A stretch of 64,000 nt of DNA from an uncultured Collinsella sp. (GCA_900549715.1 URPK01000007.1:1-64000), one strand, 5' to 3'; shown: positions 8,724 through 18,240, counted from the stretch's first letter. Numbers and translations are program-made. Notes: generated by a model not told the origin, from the letters alone.

Positions 8724-9971
8724 ATGGAACAGAGAGTTGCAATTACCGGCATAGGTGCCATATCGCCGCTCGGCAACACCGCGCTTGCCACCTGGGCGGC
8801 AATGTGTGCTGGCACGTGCGGCATCGGCCCGATCACGCACTTCGATACCGATGCGTTTACCGTCAAGGTGGCGGCCGAGGTCAAGGGCTTTGACGGCAAC
8901 GAGTACTTTGGCAAGCGTGACGCCAAGCATCTGGACCCTTGCGTTCAGTTTGCGATGGCGGCTTCGGACGAGGCCATGCACGATGCGGGCCTCGATGTTG
9001 AGGGCGCGGTCGATCGCGATCGCCTGGGTGTCTATGTGGGCTCGGGCGTGGGCGGCATGCAGACGCTTGTCGACAACGTCCATACGATTGCCGACCGCGG
9101 GCCTCGTCGCGCATCGCCCTACATGATCGCGATGATGATCCCCAACATGGCATCGGGCAATATCGCAATCCGCCACAAGGCAAAGGGTCCGACCCTGCCC
9201 GTGGTGACCGCTTGCGCGACTTCTGCCCATGCGGTGGGCGAGGCGTTCCGCGCCATCAAGCACGGCTATGCCGATGCAATCCTGGCCGGCGGCGCCGAGG
9301 CTGCCATTATCCCCGATGCCGTTGCGGGCTTTACGTCCTGCCGCGCATTGACCACCAACCCCGATCCCGCGACGGCTTGCCACCCGTTCGACGCGAACCG
9401 CGACGGCTTTGTGATGGGCGAGGGCGCCTGCGTGCTGGTACTCGAGAGCATGGAACATGCGCAGGCTCGCGGTGCGCACATTTACGCCGAGGTCGTAGGC
9501 TATGGCAACACCGATGATGCCTATCACATCACGAGCCCCGATCCCGAGGCTGCCGGCATTGCCCGTGCGATATCGCTGGCGGTGGCCGAGGGCGACGTTA
9601 AGCCTTCCGAGGGCCTCTACATCAACGCTCACGGCACCTCGACCAAGCTCAACGATTCGTCTGAGACGGCGGGCATTAAGCGTGCGCTCGGCGAGGACGC
9701 GGCACGCGCCGCGCACGTCTCGTCGACCAAGTCGATGACCGGTCACATGATCGGCGCCACGGGTGCCATTGAGGTCATGGCCTGCGCCATGGCGCTCGAG
9801 CAGGGCGTGGTACCCCCGACCATTAACTACCACACGCCCGATCCCGCCTGCGATCTTGACTACACGCCCAATCGCGCGGTTCGCGCCGACCTTACCTGGG
9901 CGCTTTCGACCAACCTAGGCTTTGGCGGGCACAACGCCGCCATCGCGCTGCGTAGATATACGAGGAGCTAG
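8724..9971 (+). CDS. fabF: 3-oxoacyl-ACP synthase II
   Basis: KAS II elongates acyl-ACP. The protein (415 residues from ATG 8724; ATG 8721 and TTG 8706 are upstream alternatives) has the Cys-His-His triad in TACATSAH, NAHGTSTKLND and MTGHMIGATGA. GAGGAG at 8712-8717 is best spaced for 8724, giving MEQRVAITGIGAISPLGN. It ends 3 bases before accB. Confidence 0.95.
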   Translation: MEQRVAITGIGAISPLGNTALATWAAMCAGTCGIGPITHFDTDAFTVKVAAEVKGFDGNEYFGKRDAKHLDPCVQFAMAASDEAMHDAGLDVEGAVDRDRLGVYVGSGVGGMQTLVDNVHTIADRGPRRASPYMIAMMIPNMASGNIAIRHKAKGPTLPVVTACATSAHAVGEAFRAIKHGYADAILAGGAEAAIIPDAVAGFTSCRALTTNPDPATACHPFDANRDGFVMGEGACVLVLESMEHAQARGAHIYAEVVGYGNTDDAYHITSPDPEAAGIARAISLAVAEGDVKPSEGLYINAHGTSTKLNDSSETAGIKRALGEDAARAAHVSSTKSMTGHMIGATGAIEVMACAMALEQGVVPPTINYHTPDPACDLDYTPNRAVRADLTWALSTNLGFGGHNAAIALRRYTRS

Positions 9972-9974
9972 AGC

Positions 9975-10448
9975 ATGGATTCCAAAAGACTTGCCGAGAT
10001 AGCCGATGTTATGGAGGACCGCGGCCTCACGCGCGTGCGGGTTGAGGAGCCCGATGGCACCGCGGTCGAACTTGAGCGCGCGAGCGCCGCACAGCCGGTT
10101 GCCGTGCCCATGCCTATGCCGAGCGCCATGGCCGCTCCGGTTGCGGCTCCCGCAGTCGCGCCTGCCGCACCGGAGCCCGCCGCGCAGGCGCCCGCCGCCG
10201 CACCGGAGCCCAAGGGCGCCGAGGTGACTGCTCCCATGGTCGGCGTGTTCTATGCTGCCCCGGCGCCGGGCGACGAGCCGTTTGTGCACGTGGGCTCCAA
10301 GGTCAAGGCCGGCGAGACCCTCTGCATCATCGAGGCCATGAAGGTTCTCAACGAGGTGACGGCAGAGGCAGACGGCGAGGTGCTCGAGATCTGCGTGGCC
10401 GACGGCGACCTCGTGGAGTTTGGCAGCTGCCTCATGAGGATCGGATAG
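9975..10448 (+). CDS. accB: Biotin carboxyl carrier protein of acetyl-CoA carboxylase
   Basis: AccB carries carboxybiotin between AccC and the carboxyltransferase. The 157-residue protein has an N-terminal helix region, an Ala/Pro-rich linker (about 40-80) and a C-terminal biotinyl domain with IIEAMKVLNEV, whose Lys is biotinylated. BirA is encoded 5 kb upstream. Confidence 0.96.
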   Translation: MDSKRLAEIADVMEDRGLTRVRVEEPDGTAVELERASAAQPVAVPMPMPSAMAAPVAAPAVAPAAPEPAAQAPAAAPEPKGAEVTAPMVGVFYAAPAPGDEPFVHVGSKVKAGETLCIIEAMKVLNEVTAEADGEVLEICVADGDLVEFGSCLMRIG

Positions 10449-10457
10449 GTGATATCC

Positions 10458-10880
10458 ATGAACAAAGAAGAGCTCAAGAAGCTGTTGCCGCATCGCGAGC
10501 CGATGCTTTTGCTCGACGAGGCCGAGCTGGTGGGCGACGAGGCCCACGGCAAGATTACGATCACGGGCGACGAGTACTTTTTGCAGGGGCATTTTCCGGG
10601 AAACCCGGTCGTCCCCGGCGTGATTCAGTGCGAGATGCTCGCCCAGAACTGCTGCGTGCTGCTGATGGGCGATGAGGAGGCGCGCGGCGCGACGCCGTTC
10701 TACACGAGTCTGGACAAGGTTCGCTTTAAGCGTCCGGTGCGCCCGGGCGACACGGTGGATCTGGTGTGCTCCATCACGCGTGCGCGCGGGCCGTTCCGCT
10801 TTGCGACGGGTACCGCGAGCGTCAACGGTGAGGTTTGCTGCCGCGCCGATATGTCTTTTGCACTCATGCACGAAAGTTAA
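10458..10880 (+). CDS. fabZ: 3-hydroxyacyl-ACP dehydratase
   Basis: FabZ dehydrates 3-hydroxyacyl-ACP. The 140-residue hot-dog-fold protein has LLPHREPMLLLD and the catalytic His region QGHFPGNPVVPGVIQ, with Glu in the following helix. ATG 10458 is preceded by AGGTGA; a GTG directly after the accB stop (10449) is an alternative. Confidence 0.95.
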   Translation: MNKEELKKLLPHREPMLLLDEAELVGDEAHGKITITGDEYFLQGHFPGNPVVPGVIQCEMLAQNCCVLLMGDEEARGATPFYTSLDKVRFKRPVRPGDTVDLVCSITRARGPFRFATGTASVNGEVCCRADMSFALMHES

Positions 10881-10890
10881 GGAAGGCTTC

Positions 10891-12234
10891 ATGTTCGACA
10901 AAGTGCTCATCGCCAACCGCGGCGAAGTCGCGGTCCGTGTTATCCGCGCGTGCCGCGATATGGGCATCAAGACCGTCGCCGTTTATTCCACGGCCGATGC
11001 GGACGCGTTGCACGTGCAACTTGCCGACGAGGCGTATTGCATCGGCGGCCCGCGTCTTGCCGAGAGCTACCTCAACGACGATGCTGTGCTCACCTGTGCC
11101 GTAAGGTCGGGGGCAAAGGCGATCCATCCTGGCTACGGTTTCTTTTCCGAGAAGGCGAGCTTCGTGCGCGACTGCGACAAGTACGGTCTGGCGTTTGTCG
11201 GTCCCTCGGCCGAGGTCATCGACAGCATGGGCGACAAGGACGCCGCACGTCGAACGGCTGCCGCGGCGGGCGTGCCCATCGTGCCGGGCTGCGATTTGCT
11301 CAAAAGCCCCGAGGAGGCAACGGCCGAGGCCGAGCGCATTGGCTGTCCCGTGCTTATTAAGGCACGCGCGGGCGGTGGCGGTCGCGGCATTCGCAAGGTC
11401 GAGCGCGTGGAAGATGCGGCAAAGGCGTTCATCGAGGCGCGTGCCGAGGGCGAGGCCGTTTTTGGCGACGGCGAGTGCTACATGGAGAAGTTCGTCGCGC
11501 CGGCGCACCACGTTGAGGTGCAGATTATGGCCGATAAGCAGGGCCATGTGTTTTCGCTCGGCGAGCGCGAGTGCTCGGTGCAGCGTCGCAACCAAAAGCT
11601 GATCGAGGAGAGCCCCGCGCCGTGCCTCGACGGACGCGACGACATTCGTGCTCGCATGCACAAGGCAGCGCGTGACCTGGCTCGTGCCGTCGGCTACGAA
11701 GGAGCCGGTACCATCGAGTTCCTGTATTCGGACGACGGCAATTTCTACTTTATGGAAATGAACACGCGCTTGCAGGTGGAGCATCCGGTTACGGAGTTTG
11801 TGACCGATACCGACTTGGTCAAGTGGCAGCTGCGCGTGGCAGCCGGCCAGCCTCTGCCCTTTGAGCGGGAGGACATGCCGGTCCGCAACCACGCCATGGA
11901 GTGCCGCATCAATGCCGAAACGCCGGACTTTCTGCCGTCATGTGGAACGGTCACCGCGTTGCGTGTGCCGGGTGGTCCGCGCGTACGCTGGGATTCCGCC
12001 ATGTTTACCGGTGCGAAAGTTCCGCCGTACTACGACTCTATGCTCGGCAAGCTCATCGTGTGTGCGCCCACGCGTGACGGCGCTATTCGTAAGATGCGCT
12101 CGGCCCTGGGCGAGCTCGTGATTGAGGGCGTGAGCGAAAACAGCGAGCTTCAGCTCGACGTGCTGGCAAACGACGAGTTCTTGTCGGGCATGTACCACAC
12201 CGATCTGATGGGGCATCTCTATGCTGATGAATAG
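10891..12234 (+). CDS. accC: Acetyl-CoA carboxylase, biotin carboxylase subunit
   Basis: AccC carboxylates biotin on AccB with ATP and bicarbonate. The 447-residue ATP-grasp protein starts MFDKVLIANRGEVAVRVIRA and has the glycine-rich ATP loop KARAGGGGRGIR, RECSVQRRNQK and EMNTRLQVEHPVTE. AAGGAAGG precedes the ATG. It overlaps accDA by 14 bases, suggesting translational coupling. Confidence 0.97.
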   Translation: MFDKVLIANRGEVAVRVIRACRDMGIKTVAVYSTADADALHVQLADEAYCIGGPRLAESYLNDDAVLTCAVRSGAKAIHPGYGFFSEKASFVRDCDKYGLAFVGPSAEVIDSMGDKDAARRTAAAAGVPIVPGCDLLKSPEEATAEAERIGCPVLIKARAGGGGRGIRKVERVEDAAKAFIEARAEGEAVFGDGECYMEKFVAPAHHVEVQIMADKQGHVFSLGERECSVQRRNQKLIEESPAPCLDGRDDIRARMHKAARDLARAVGYEGAGTIEFLYSDDGNFYFMEMNTRLQVEHPVTEFVTDTDLVKWQLRVAAGQPLPFEREDMPVRNHAMECRINAETPDFLPSCGTVTALRVPGGPRVRWDSAMFTGAKVPPYYDSMLGKLIVCAPTRDGAIRKMRSALGELVIEGVSENSELQLDVLANDEFLSGMYHTDLMGHLYADE

Positions 12235-13945
12235 AAAAGCGAAGACGGTCAACGTCCTCGAGGGGCCGATGACCGAGTCGTGCGCCGAGTTTCCCGCGCG
12301 CCACGTGTTTATCAAGTGCCCGGAGTGCCGCCGTGTGATCGATGAGGCACGCCTGCACGACAACCTCGAGGTCTGCCCTCGTTGCGGCAAGCACTTTCGC
12401 GTGAGCGGGCGCGACCGTATGCGCATGACGGTTGACGAGGGCACGTTTGAGGAATGGGATGCTAATCTGGCGTCGGAGGACTTCCTCTCGTTTCCCGGTT
12501 ATGCCGACAAGCTCAAGGGCGCGGTCGAGCGTTCGGGCGAGCGCGATGCCGTTGTGTGCGGCAGGGGCAAAATCTGCGGTTGCGATACAGCTCTCTTCTT
12601 TATGGACGCCAACTTTATGATGGGCTCAATGGGCTCCGTGGTGGGCGAGAAGATCTGTCGCGTCTTTGAGCGCGCGGCCGAGTTGGGGCTGCCGGTCGTT
12701 GGCTTTACCGTATCGGGCGGCGCCCGCATGCAGGAGGGCGTGACCTCGCTCATGCAGATGGCCAAGATTTCTGCGGCGGTTAGGCGCCACAGCGAGGCGG
12801 GCGGCCTGTATATCACGGTGCTCACCGATCCCACGACCGGAGGTGTAACCGCGAGCTTTGCCATGGAGGGCGACATTATCCTGGCCGAGCCCGATGCCCT
12901 GACGGCATTTGCCGGCCCGCGCGTGATCGAGCAGAACATGCACAAGCGTCTGCCCAAGGGATTCCAGCGTTCCGAGTTTTTGCTGGAGCACGGCTTTTGC
13001 GATGCCGTTGTTCCGCGTGGTGAGATTGCGCTCACGGTAGGCGAGCTGCTGGCGCTGCACGAAGGGCACGCGCCCGGCCTGGGGGCACCGCATGAGATCG
13101 TGCATACGGGTCGTCGCGACAAAAAGCTGGGACACTTGTTTAAGCGCTCGGCCGCACCAAAAAGCGCGCTCGAAATCGTCAAACAGACTCGCTCGGCGAA
13201 CCGCGCCACGGCAAGCGAGATGATTTCGTTGGGTCTCGACGGATTCGTAGAGCTGCACGGCGACCGCTACTTTGGCGACGATGCTGCCGTGGTGGGCGGC
13301 ATCGGCTGGAAAGACGGGCGACCCGTGACGGTTATCGCCATCGAGCGCGGTACCACGACCAAAGAGCGCATGCGTCGCAACTTTGGTATGGCACATCCCG
13401 AGGGCTACCGCAAGGCACGTCGCCTGATGCACCAAGCCGAGAAATTTGGTCGGCCGGTTCTGTGCCTGGTTGATACTTCGGGCGCGTTTTGCGGCATCGG
13501 TGCCGAGGAGCGCGGCCAGGGCGAGGCGATTGCCCAGAATCTCATGGAGATGAGCGGCCTTAAGACGCCGATTGTCTCGGTGGTGACAGGCGAGGGCGGC
13601 TCTGGTGGCGCGCTGGCGCTGTCCGTGGCCGACCGCATCCTGATGCTCTCGAGCTCGGCCTATTCGGTCGTGAGCCCCGAGGCCTGTGCGTCGATCCTGT
13701 GGAAGGATACCGAGCGCGCGAATGAGGCCGCTGAGGCGCTTAAGCTCACGGCCCCCGATCTGTTGGCGCTCGGCATCATCGACGGCATTGTTGACGATAG
13801 GGGCCTGTCGCATGAGGAGATCGCCGGTGTCGTCATGTCCTCGGCATTTGATGCCTTCGATACGCTTGGGCAGCTCGACGACGCGACCCTCACAAACCTC
13901 CGCTACGAAAAGTACCGCGCAATCGGTCAGTACCGCACGATGTGA
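12221..13945 (+). CDS. accDA: Acetyl-CoA carboxylase carboxyltransferase, fused beta-alpha
   Basis: The carboxyltransferase moves the carboxyl group to acetyl-CoA. This 574-residue protein joins AccD and AccA, which are separate in E. coli and Bacillus. Residues about 1-290 are AccD-like, with a zinc ribbon (CPECRRVI and CPRCGKHF) and SGGARMQEGV. From about 300 onward it is AccA-like, with LDGFVELHGDRYFGDD and GEGGSGGALALSVADRI. The fusion would enforce 1:1 stoichiometry. ATG 12227 is an alternative start. Confidence 0.95.
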   Translation: MLMNRKAKTVNVLEGPMTESCAEFPARHVFIKCPECRRVIDEARLHDNLEVCPRCGKHFRVSGRDRMRMTVDEGTFEEWDANLASEDFLSFPGYADKLKGAVERSGERDAVVCGRGKICGCDTALFFMDANFMMGSMGSVVGEKICRVFERAAELGLPVVGFTVSGGARMQEGVTSLMQMAKISAAVRRHSEAGGLYITVLTDPTTGGVTASFAMEGDIILAEPDALTAFAGPRVIEQNMHKRLPKGFQRSEFLLEHGFCDAVVPRGEIALTVGELLALHEGHAPGLGAPHEIVHTGRRDKKLGHLFKRSAAPKSALEIVKQTRSANRATASEMISLGLDGFVELHGDRYFGDDAAVVGGIGWKDGRPVTVIAIERGTTTKERMRRNFGMAHPEGYRKARRLMHQAEKFGRPVLCLVDTSGAFCGIGAEERGQGEAIAQNLMEMSGLKTPIVSVVTGEGGSGGALALSVADRILMLSSSAYSVVSPEACASILWKDTERANEAAEALKLTAPDLLALGIIDGIVDDRGLSHEEIAGVVMSSAFDAFDTLGQLDDATLTNLRYEKYRAIGQYRTM

Positions 13946-13985
13946 CAAAGGGACAGTCCGCATGTCACATTGGGAAAGGCGTTCC

Positions 13986-15200
13986 ATGTCACAAGTTTCT
14001 AACACCTCGTTTACAACGACGGTTTCATCAAACGCCATGGCCGTGGTGGACTATCTGTCCAAAAGCATGATGTCGGCGTTGCCGTTTATTGTCTGCGCGG
14101 CGCTGTTCCGCACCGTTGCCGTCATTATGGGCGAAGGCATGCTTGGTCTATGGCCTGCCGATTCCGAAATCTATCGCCTGTTTTACAGCTGGCTGTATAA
14201 CGCTGGCTATTACTTTTTGCCCATCTATCTTGGTTGGGCCGCTGCCCGCCAGCTCGGTTGCTCGGAGCAGCTGGGCATGATGCTGGGCGGCGTATTGATT
14301 GTGCCCGATCTGCTTAAGCTCGTTGATGCCGCATCGACGACGGGGGCATCGATGACTTTCGTGTATGGTCTACTTCCCGCGCCGGTCAACGATTACACGA
14401 CGACTGTTATTCCGGTTCTCATCTCGGTGCCCGTGCTATGGCAGGTGGAGCGTTTCTTTAAGCGCACTATCCCTCAGGCTGTGGCGTTTTCTTTTGTACC
14501 GTTTGCAACCATGCTTGTCATGGTTCCGGTGTCGCTGTGTGTTACGGCGCCGGCAGGCAGCTATCTGGGCATGCTGTTGGGACAGCTTATGTTTATGCTT
14601 GGCAATTCCGGTGGCATCGTGTCGCTGCTCACGCTCATGGGGCTTGCCGCGGGCTGGGAGTTTCTTAAGATCGCGGGTGTCAGCAACGTTGTCCTATCGC
14701 TCGCCTATGCGCAGTTTATGAGTGTGGGAACGGATTCGTGCATCCTGATCGCCGCGACGATGGCAACGTTCGCCGTTTGGGGTATGCCCTTTGGCGCGTC
14801 GCTCCGCGTTGCGGATAAGGACGAGAAGGCGCTCATGCTGGGCTATTCAATCTCGGGTGTTCTTGGCGGCGTAAGCGAGCCGGCGCTGTACGGTTGCGGC
14901 TTTAAATATGGCAGGTGCCTGACGTGCATGGCCATTGGCGGTGCCGTCGGAGGCCTTGTTGCGGCCGTGGGCCACGTTACGGCCTATACCATCGGCATGA
15001 CGAATGTCCTCATGGTCATTGGCTTTGCCACGGGCGGCATCTCGAACCTGCTGTGGTGCTGCGTTGCCGGCAGTGTGGCATTTGCGGTGTCTGCGGCGCT
15101 GAGCTACTGCTTTGGCGTGGTGCCGGCGAAGGGGCAGACGACGGGGGACGGAGCTGATTCACCCGAAACCTCGAAGAGCGTGGCCGAAGCAAGCGCATAA
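13986..15200 (+). CDS. PTS glucose/beta-glucoside-family IIC-like membrane protein
   Basis: The 404-residue protein has about ten hydrophobic segments and the EIIC signature SGVLGGVSEPALYG near residue 300, matching the GITEPAIYG region of glucose/beta-glucoside/sucrose IIC proteins. No IIB or IIA domain is fused and none is adjacent, so it must borrow phosphoryl carriers or act as a non-phosphorylating transporter. ATG 13986 is preceded by GAAAGG. A 7-bp inverted repeat (TGTGACA, TGTCACA) lies at about 13941-13969. It follows accDA but is probably not functionally linked. Confidence 0.8.
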   Translation: MSQVSNTSFTTTVSSNAMAVVDYLSKSMMSALPFIVCAALFRTVAVIMGEGMLGLWPADSEIYRLFYSWLYNAGYYFLPIYLGWAAARQLGCSEQLGMMLGGVLIVPDLLKLVDAASTTGASMTFVYGLLPAPVNDYTTTVIPVLISVPVLWQVERFFKRTIPQAVAFSFVPFATMLVMVPVSLCVTAPAGSYLGMLLGQLMFMLGNSGGIVSLLTLMGLAAGWEFLKIAGVSNVVLSLAYAQFMSVGTDSCILIAATMATFAVWGMPFGASLRVADKDEKALMLGYSISGVLGGVSEPALYGCGFKYGRCLTCMAIGGAVGGLVAAVGHVTAYTIGMTNVLMVIGFATGGISNLLWCCVAGSVAFAVSAALSYCFGVVPAKGQTTGDGADSPETSKSVAEASA

Positions 15201-15237
15201 ACCTGTGCGACAAAGGGCGATTTCTTTGTCATGTTCC

Positions 15238-15271
15238 AAGGCCGTGGCCCGTGTGGGTTGCGGCCTTTTTG
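15238..15271 (+). terminator. Intrinsic terminator after PTS IIC gene
   Basis: AAGGCCG pairs with CGGCCTT, followed by TTTTTG. Confidence 0.75.
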
Positions 15272-15349
15272 TATCTGTGGGGCAAAGTGGCTACACTACA
15301 ATCCGTTTGAGCAATAGATATATAGGTAGTACCGTGGGGGCGGATATAG

Positions 15350-16504
15350 ATGGTTGAGTGGATTGTTCGTCGTGCGCAGGGCGACCGTGCGCGCGTGGGC
15401 ACGTTGACGGGCGTGGTGTGTATTCTCGCCAATGTGGCACTATGTGCTGCGAAGGGCGTAATTGGCGTGCTGTCGGGATCGGTTTCGATCGTGGCGGATG
15501 CCATGAACAACCTGTCCGATGCCAGCTCGAATATCGTGAGCGTGCTGGGCTTTAGGCTGGCGAGCAAGCCGGCCGACCCCGAGCATCCTTACGGACATGG
15601 CCGCTACGAGTATCTCTCGGGTCTGGTCGTGGCGGCACTCGTACTGCTGATCGGCCTTGAGCTTATCAAGTCCTCGGTCGAGCGCGTCATCCATCCCGAA
15701 CCTGTCGAGTTCTCGCTTGCCCTGGTGGCAGTCTTGGCACTTTCGATGGTTGTAAAGCTGTGGATGGCGGTCCTCAACCAAAAGCTCGGCGATCGCATTG
15801 AGTCCGAGACGCTGCATGCGACCGCGCAGGATTCCAAGAACGATGTTCTTGCTACGGGCGCCGTGTTAGCGTGCGCAATTGTTTCGCAGGTGACGCACAT
15901 CAATCTTGACGCATGGGTCGGCCTTGCCGTTGGCGCCTATATTGGCTGGAGTGGTTTTGAGCTTATCCAAGATACGGTGAGCCCGCTTTTGGGCCAGGCG
16001 CCCGATCCCAGGTTGGTCAAGCACATTCGAGACAAGATCATGAGCTATCCCGGCGTTTTGGGCGTCCACGACCTTATGGTTCACGATTATGGTCCGGGCA
16101 GGAAGTTTGCAAGTGCGCACGCCGAGATGGCGGCCGAGACCAGCCCGCTGGAAAGTCACGACACACTCGATAACATCGAGCAGTCGTTTAGGGTCGAAGA
16201 CGGCATGATCGTCACGCTTCACTACGATCCCATCGTGACCGATGACCCCAAGGTGGCGAGCATGCGTTTACGCATTAACGCCATGGCTCAACAGATCGAT
16301 AGCCGCCTCTCGATTCATGACCTACGCTGTGTGCCGGGTCCTACGCACACCAACGTGATCTTTGACTGCGTGCGTCCCTCGGATTTGCAGATGAGCGCCG
16401 AGGACCTAAAGCGTACGTTGGCAAAAAAGGTGGAATTCGAATATTCCAAGTCGATTGCCAAGATCACGATCGACGAAGACTACGTAGGCCATACCCACGA
16501 GTAA
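15350..16504 (+). CDS. Cation diffusion facilitator (Zn/Fe/Mn/Co) exporter
   Basis: This CDF-family antiporter (FieF/YiiP-like) of 384 residues has six predicted membrane helices. Metal-site motifs are seen: the DAMNNLSDA site in helix 2, HPYGHGRYE after it, and HATAQDSKND in helix 5. The C-terminal cytoplasmic domain (HDLMVHDYGPGRKF) is longer than usual, about 180 residues. The start is ATG with a weak ribosome binding site. It lies behind a terminator and so is probably a separate unit. Confidence 0.9.
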   Translation: MVEWIVRRAQGDRARVGTLTGVVCILANVALCAAKGVIGVLSGSVSIVADAMNNLSDASSNIVSVLGFRLASKPADPEHPYGHGRYEYLSGLVVAALVLLIGLELIKSSVERVIHPEPVEFSLALVAVLALSMVVKLWMAVLNQKLGDRIESETLHATAQDSKNDVLATGAVLACAIVSQVTHINLDAWVGLAVGAYIGWSGFELIQDTVSPLLGQAPDPRLVKHIRDKIMSYPGVLGVHDLMVHDYGPGRKFASAHAEMAAETSPLESHDTLDNIEQSFRVEDGMIVTLHYDPIVTDDPKVASMRLRINAMAQQIDSRLSIHDLRCVPGPTHTNVIFDCVRPSDLQMSAEDLKRTLAKKVEFEYSKSIAKITIDEDYVGHTHE

Positions 16505-16543
16505 GGCTGCGCCGGCAAAGCAGGTTATGCAGAAGGGGAGAGC

Positions 16544-17170
16544 ATGAAGAAGCTGTATCTACTCCGCCACGGTCAGACGGAGTTCAACGTCAAAAAGCTG
16601 GTCCAGGGCCGCTGCGATTCACCGCTGACCGACCTGGGCCGCAAACAAGCGGGAATGGCAGCCGCGTGGCTCAAAGCCCACGGCGTCGTCCCCGACAAAG
16701 TGGTCTCATCACCCTTAGGCCGAGCCATGAACACGGCAAGTCTCGTCGCATACGAACTCCTCGGTCCGGACGCCGCAGTCGAGCCCTGCGAAGGCATTAT
16801 CGAGCGCGGCTACGGCACCTTCGAAGAAGGCCCCCACGACGCGCTACCCACCGACGTCTGGGACCCCGGCGAGGATTTGGTCCCCTTTGGAGGAGAGGGA
16901 AGCAAAGCGTTGCAAGAACGCATGGTAGCCACCCTCACCAATCTCATAAGCGCCGAGGATATCGAAACCCTTCTAGCAGTAAGCCACGGCAGCGCCAGCC
17001 GCCAATTCATCAAGGATGCAGCCCCAGAGAGCTTCGAGCTCCCAGCAAAACTCCCTAATTGCGCCATCATGATCTTCGTTTTTGACGAGGAAAAGCCACA
17101 AGCAGAAGGCGAGCCAATGCAATGCAAGTTCACCCTCCAGCAAATAGTGGACCCCCAACAAAGTAATTAG
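16544..17170 (+). CDS. Histidine phosphatase (phosphoglycerate-mutase family)
   Basis: The 208-residue protein has the catalytic LRHGQTEFN motif (His near 9), the second active-site Arg/Glu region and a late His in AVSHGSASRQF. These features define the family; the substrate cannot be read from sequence and may be a phosphosugar. GAAGGGGAG precedes the ATG. Codon use is unlike its neighbours, with many GAA, CAA, CCA, AAA and CTA codons where flanking genes use GAG, CAG, CCC, AAG and CTC. This suggests later acquisition or low expression. Confidence 0.85.
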   Translation: MKKLYLLRHGQTEFNVKKLVQGRCDSPLTDLGRKQAGMAAAWLKAHGVVPDKVVSSPLGRAMNTASLVAYELLGPDAAVEPCEGIIERGYGTFEEGPHDALPTDVWDPGEDLVPFGGEGSKALQERMVATLTNLISAEDIETLLAVSHGSASRQFIKDAAPESFELPAKLPNCAIMIFVFDEEKPQAEGEPMQCKFTLQQIVDPQQSN

Positions 17171-17208
17171 CTGAGCGAGCAGAGTTAAGCAGACATCAAC
17201 GTGTCGTC

Positions 17209-17357
17209 TCCCGAGCACGGCGGAGGGCCGGAGAAATATATTAAGGTCATCGCGAGTTCCGCACGCAAAGGAGAGCACTTAATGTGCTCTCCGTCTTGCG
17301 CAGGACTGTAGAGCAGGGACCTTAATATATTTCTCCGGCCCTCCGCCGTGCTCGGGA
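17209..17357. repeat. Dispersed structured repeat element, copy 2 (complete)
   Basis: Two outer arms of 40 bases (17209-17248 and 17318-17357) are perfect reverse complements. Inside is a core shared with the copies at 1 and 58892: a 9-bp hairpin (GGAGAGCAC/GTGCTCTCC, loop TTAAT), GTCTTGCGCAGGACTG, and CGCGAGTTCCGCACGC. The arm sequence is not shared with the other copies although each complete copy is self-complementary. It lies between the phosphatase gene and the rplC leader. No reading frame is seen. Confidence 0.85.
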
Positions 17358-17411
17358 GCCATCCACGCACTTTACCTGCGTAAACAATGTGAGTGAAATA
17401 TGAATCTCGAT

Positions 17412-17436
17412 GGATACGCCCGCAGCCGTGTATACT
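17412..17436 (+). promoter_or_regulatory. Shared ribosomal-operon upstream motif, copy 2, with -10 box
   Basis: It starts GGATACGCCCG, continues CAGCCG and ends TGTATACT, which reads as an extended -10 (TGTATACT). No good -35 is visible. It probably marks the rplC promoter. Copies are upstream of rpsL (143) and rplB (19277). Confidence 0.55.
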
Positions 17437-17547
17437 AAACAGCTGTGTGTAACCAGGGGAGTATTCTGGCTGGACAAAATGCCTGCTTAATAGGGTTGTC
17501 AGGTAGTCCGGACGCAATACAAGGCTGGGGAGCACGTCGTGTAAGTA

Positions 17548-17599
17548 GTGGTCCTCTAGGGGCGTACGCTCGGTGGTGTACGCATTGTCCCAAGACCAC
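17548..17599 (+). promoter_or_regulatory. Structured rplC leader
   Basis: Nested pairings GTGGTC/GACCAC (17548-17553, 17594-17599) and GCGTAC/GTACGC (17562-17567, 17578-17583) form a two-stem structure in the roughly 180-base leader, just before rplC. In other bacteria L4 represses the S10 operon through a leader hairpin, so this is a candidate autoregulatory site. The assignment is inferred from position. Confidence 0.4.
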
Positions 17600-17619
17600 G
17601 CGAGAGTTGGGATCATATC

Positions 17620-18240
17620 TTGATCAGCATGATTCTCGGCCGCAAGATTGGCATGACCCAGGTTTGGGACGAGGACGATAACGTCGTTCCCGTCACGGTC
17701 ATCCAGGCTGGCCCCTGCGCTGTCTCGCAGGTTAAAACTCAGGCAACCGACGGCTATGACGCCGTCCAGATCGGTTTCGGCGACATCAAGGCCAAGAACG
17801 TGAACAAGCCCATGGCTGGTCACTTCGCCAAGGCTGGCGTCGAGCCTGTCCGTTTCCTTCGTGAGGTCCGCGTCGAGAACGGCGAGGAGCACAAGGTCGG
17901 CGAGGTCGTCACCGTCGCTGATTTCGCTGATGTCGAGAAGGTCGACGTCATCGGTACCTCCAAGGGTAAGGGCTTCCAGGGTCGCATCAAGCGCTGGGGT
18001 CAGCGCCGCGGTCCTATGACGCATGGTTCTCACTTCCAGCGTCACCCCGGTTCTATCGGTCAGTGCGCCTATCCTGCGCGCGTCCTCAAGGGCGTCAAGA
18101 TGGCCGGTCACATGGGTAACGAGCGCGTTACCGTCAAGAACCTTTCCGTTGTCCGCATCGATGCCGAGCAGAACCTCATCTTGGTCAAGGGCGCTGTCCC
18201 GGGTGCCAAGAATGGTCTCGTCGCCATCCGTATGGCCTAA
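17620..18240 (+). CDS. rplC: 50S ribosomal protein L3
   Basis: L3 is an early-assembling 23S-binding protein near the peptidyl-transferase centre. The family core [10 protein letters not shown] and [16 protein letters not shown] are present. The start is uncertain: TTG 17620 (206 residues, MISMILGRK) follows a weak GGGA site; ATG 17629 lacks one. It opens the S10-type run, without the rpsJ that normally precedes it. Confidence 0.96.
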   Translation: MISMILGRKIGMTQVWDEDDNVVPVTVIQAGPCAVSQVKTQATDGYDAVQIGFGDIKAKNVNKPMAGHFAKAGVEPVRFLREVRVENGEEHKVGEVVTVADFADVEKVDVIGTSKGKGFQGRIKRWGQRRGPMTHGSHFQRHPGSIGQCAYPARVLKGVKMAGHMGNERVTVKNLSVVRIDAEQNLILVKGAVPGAKNGLVAIRMA

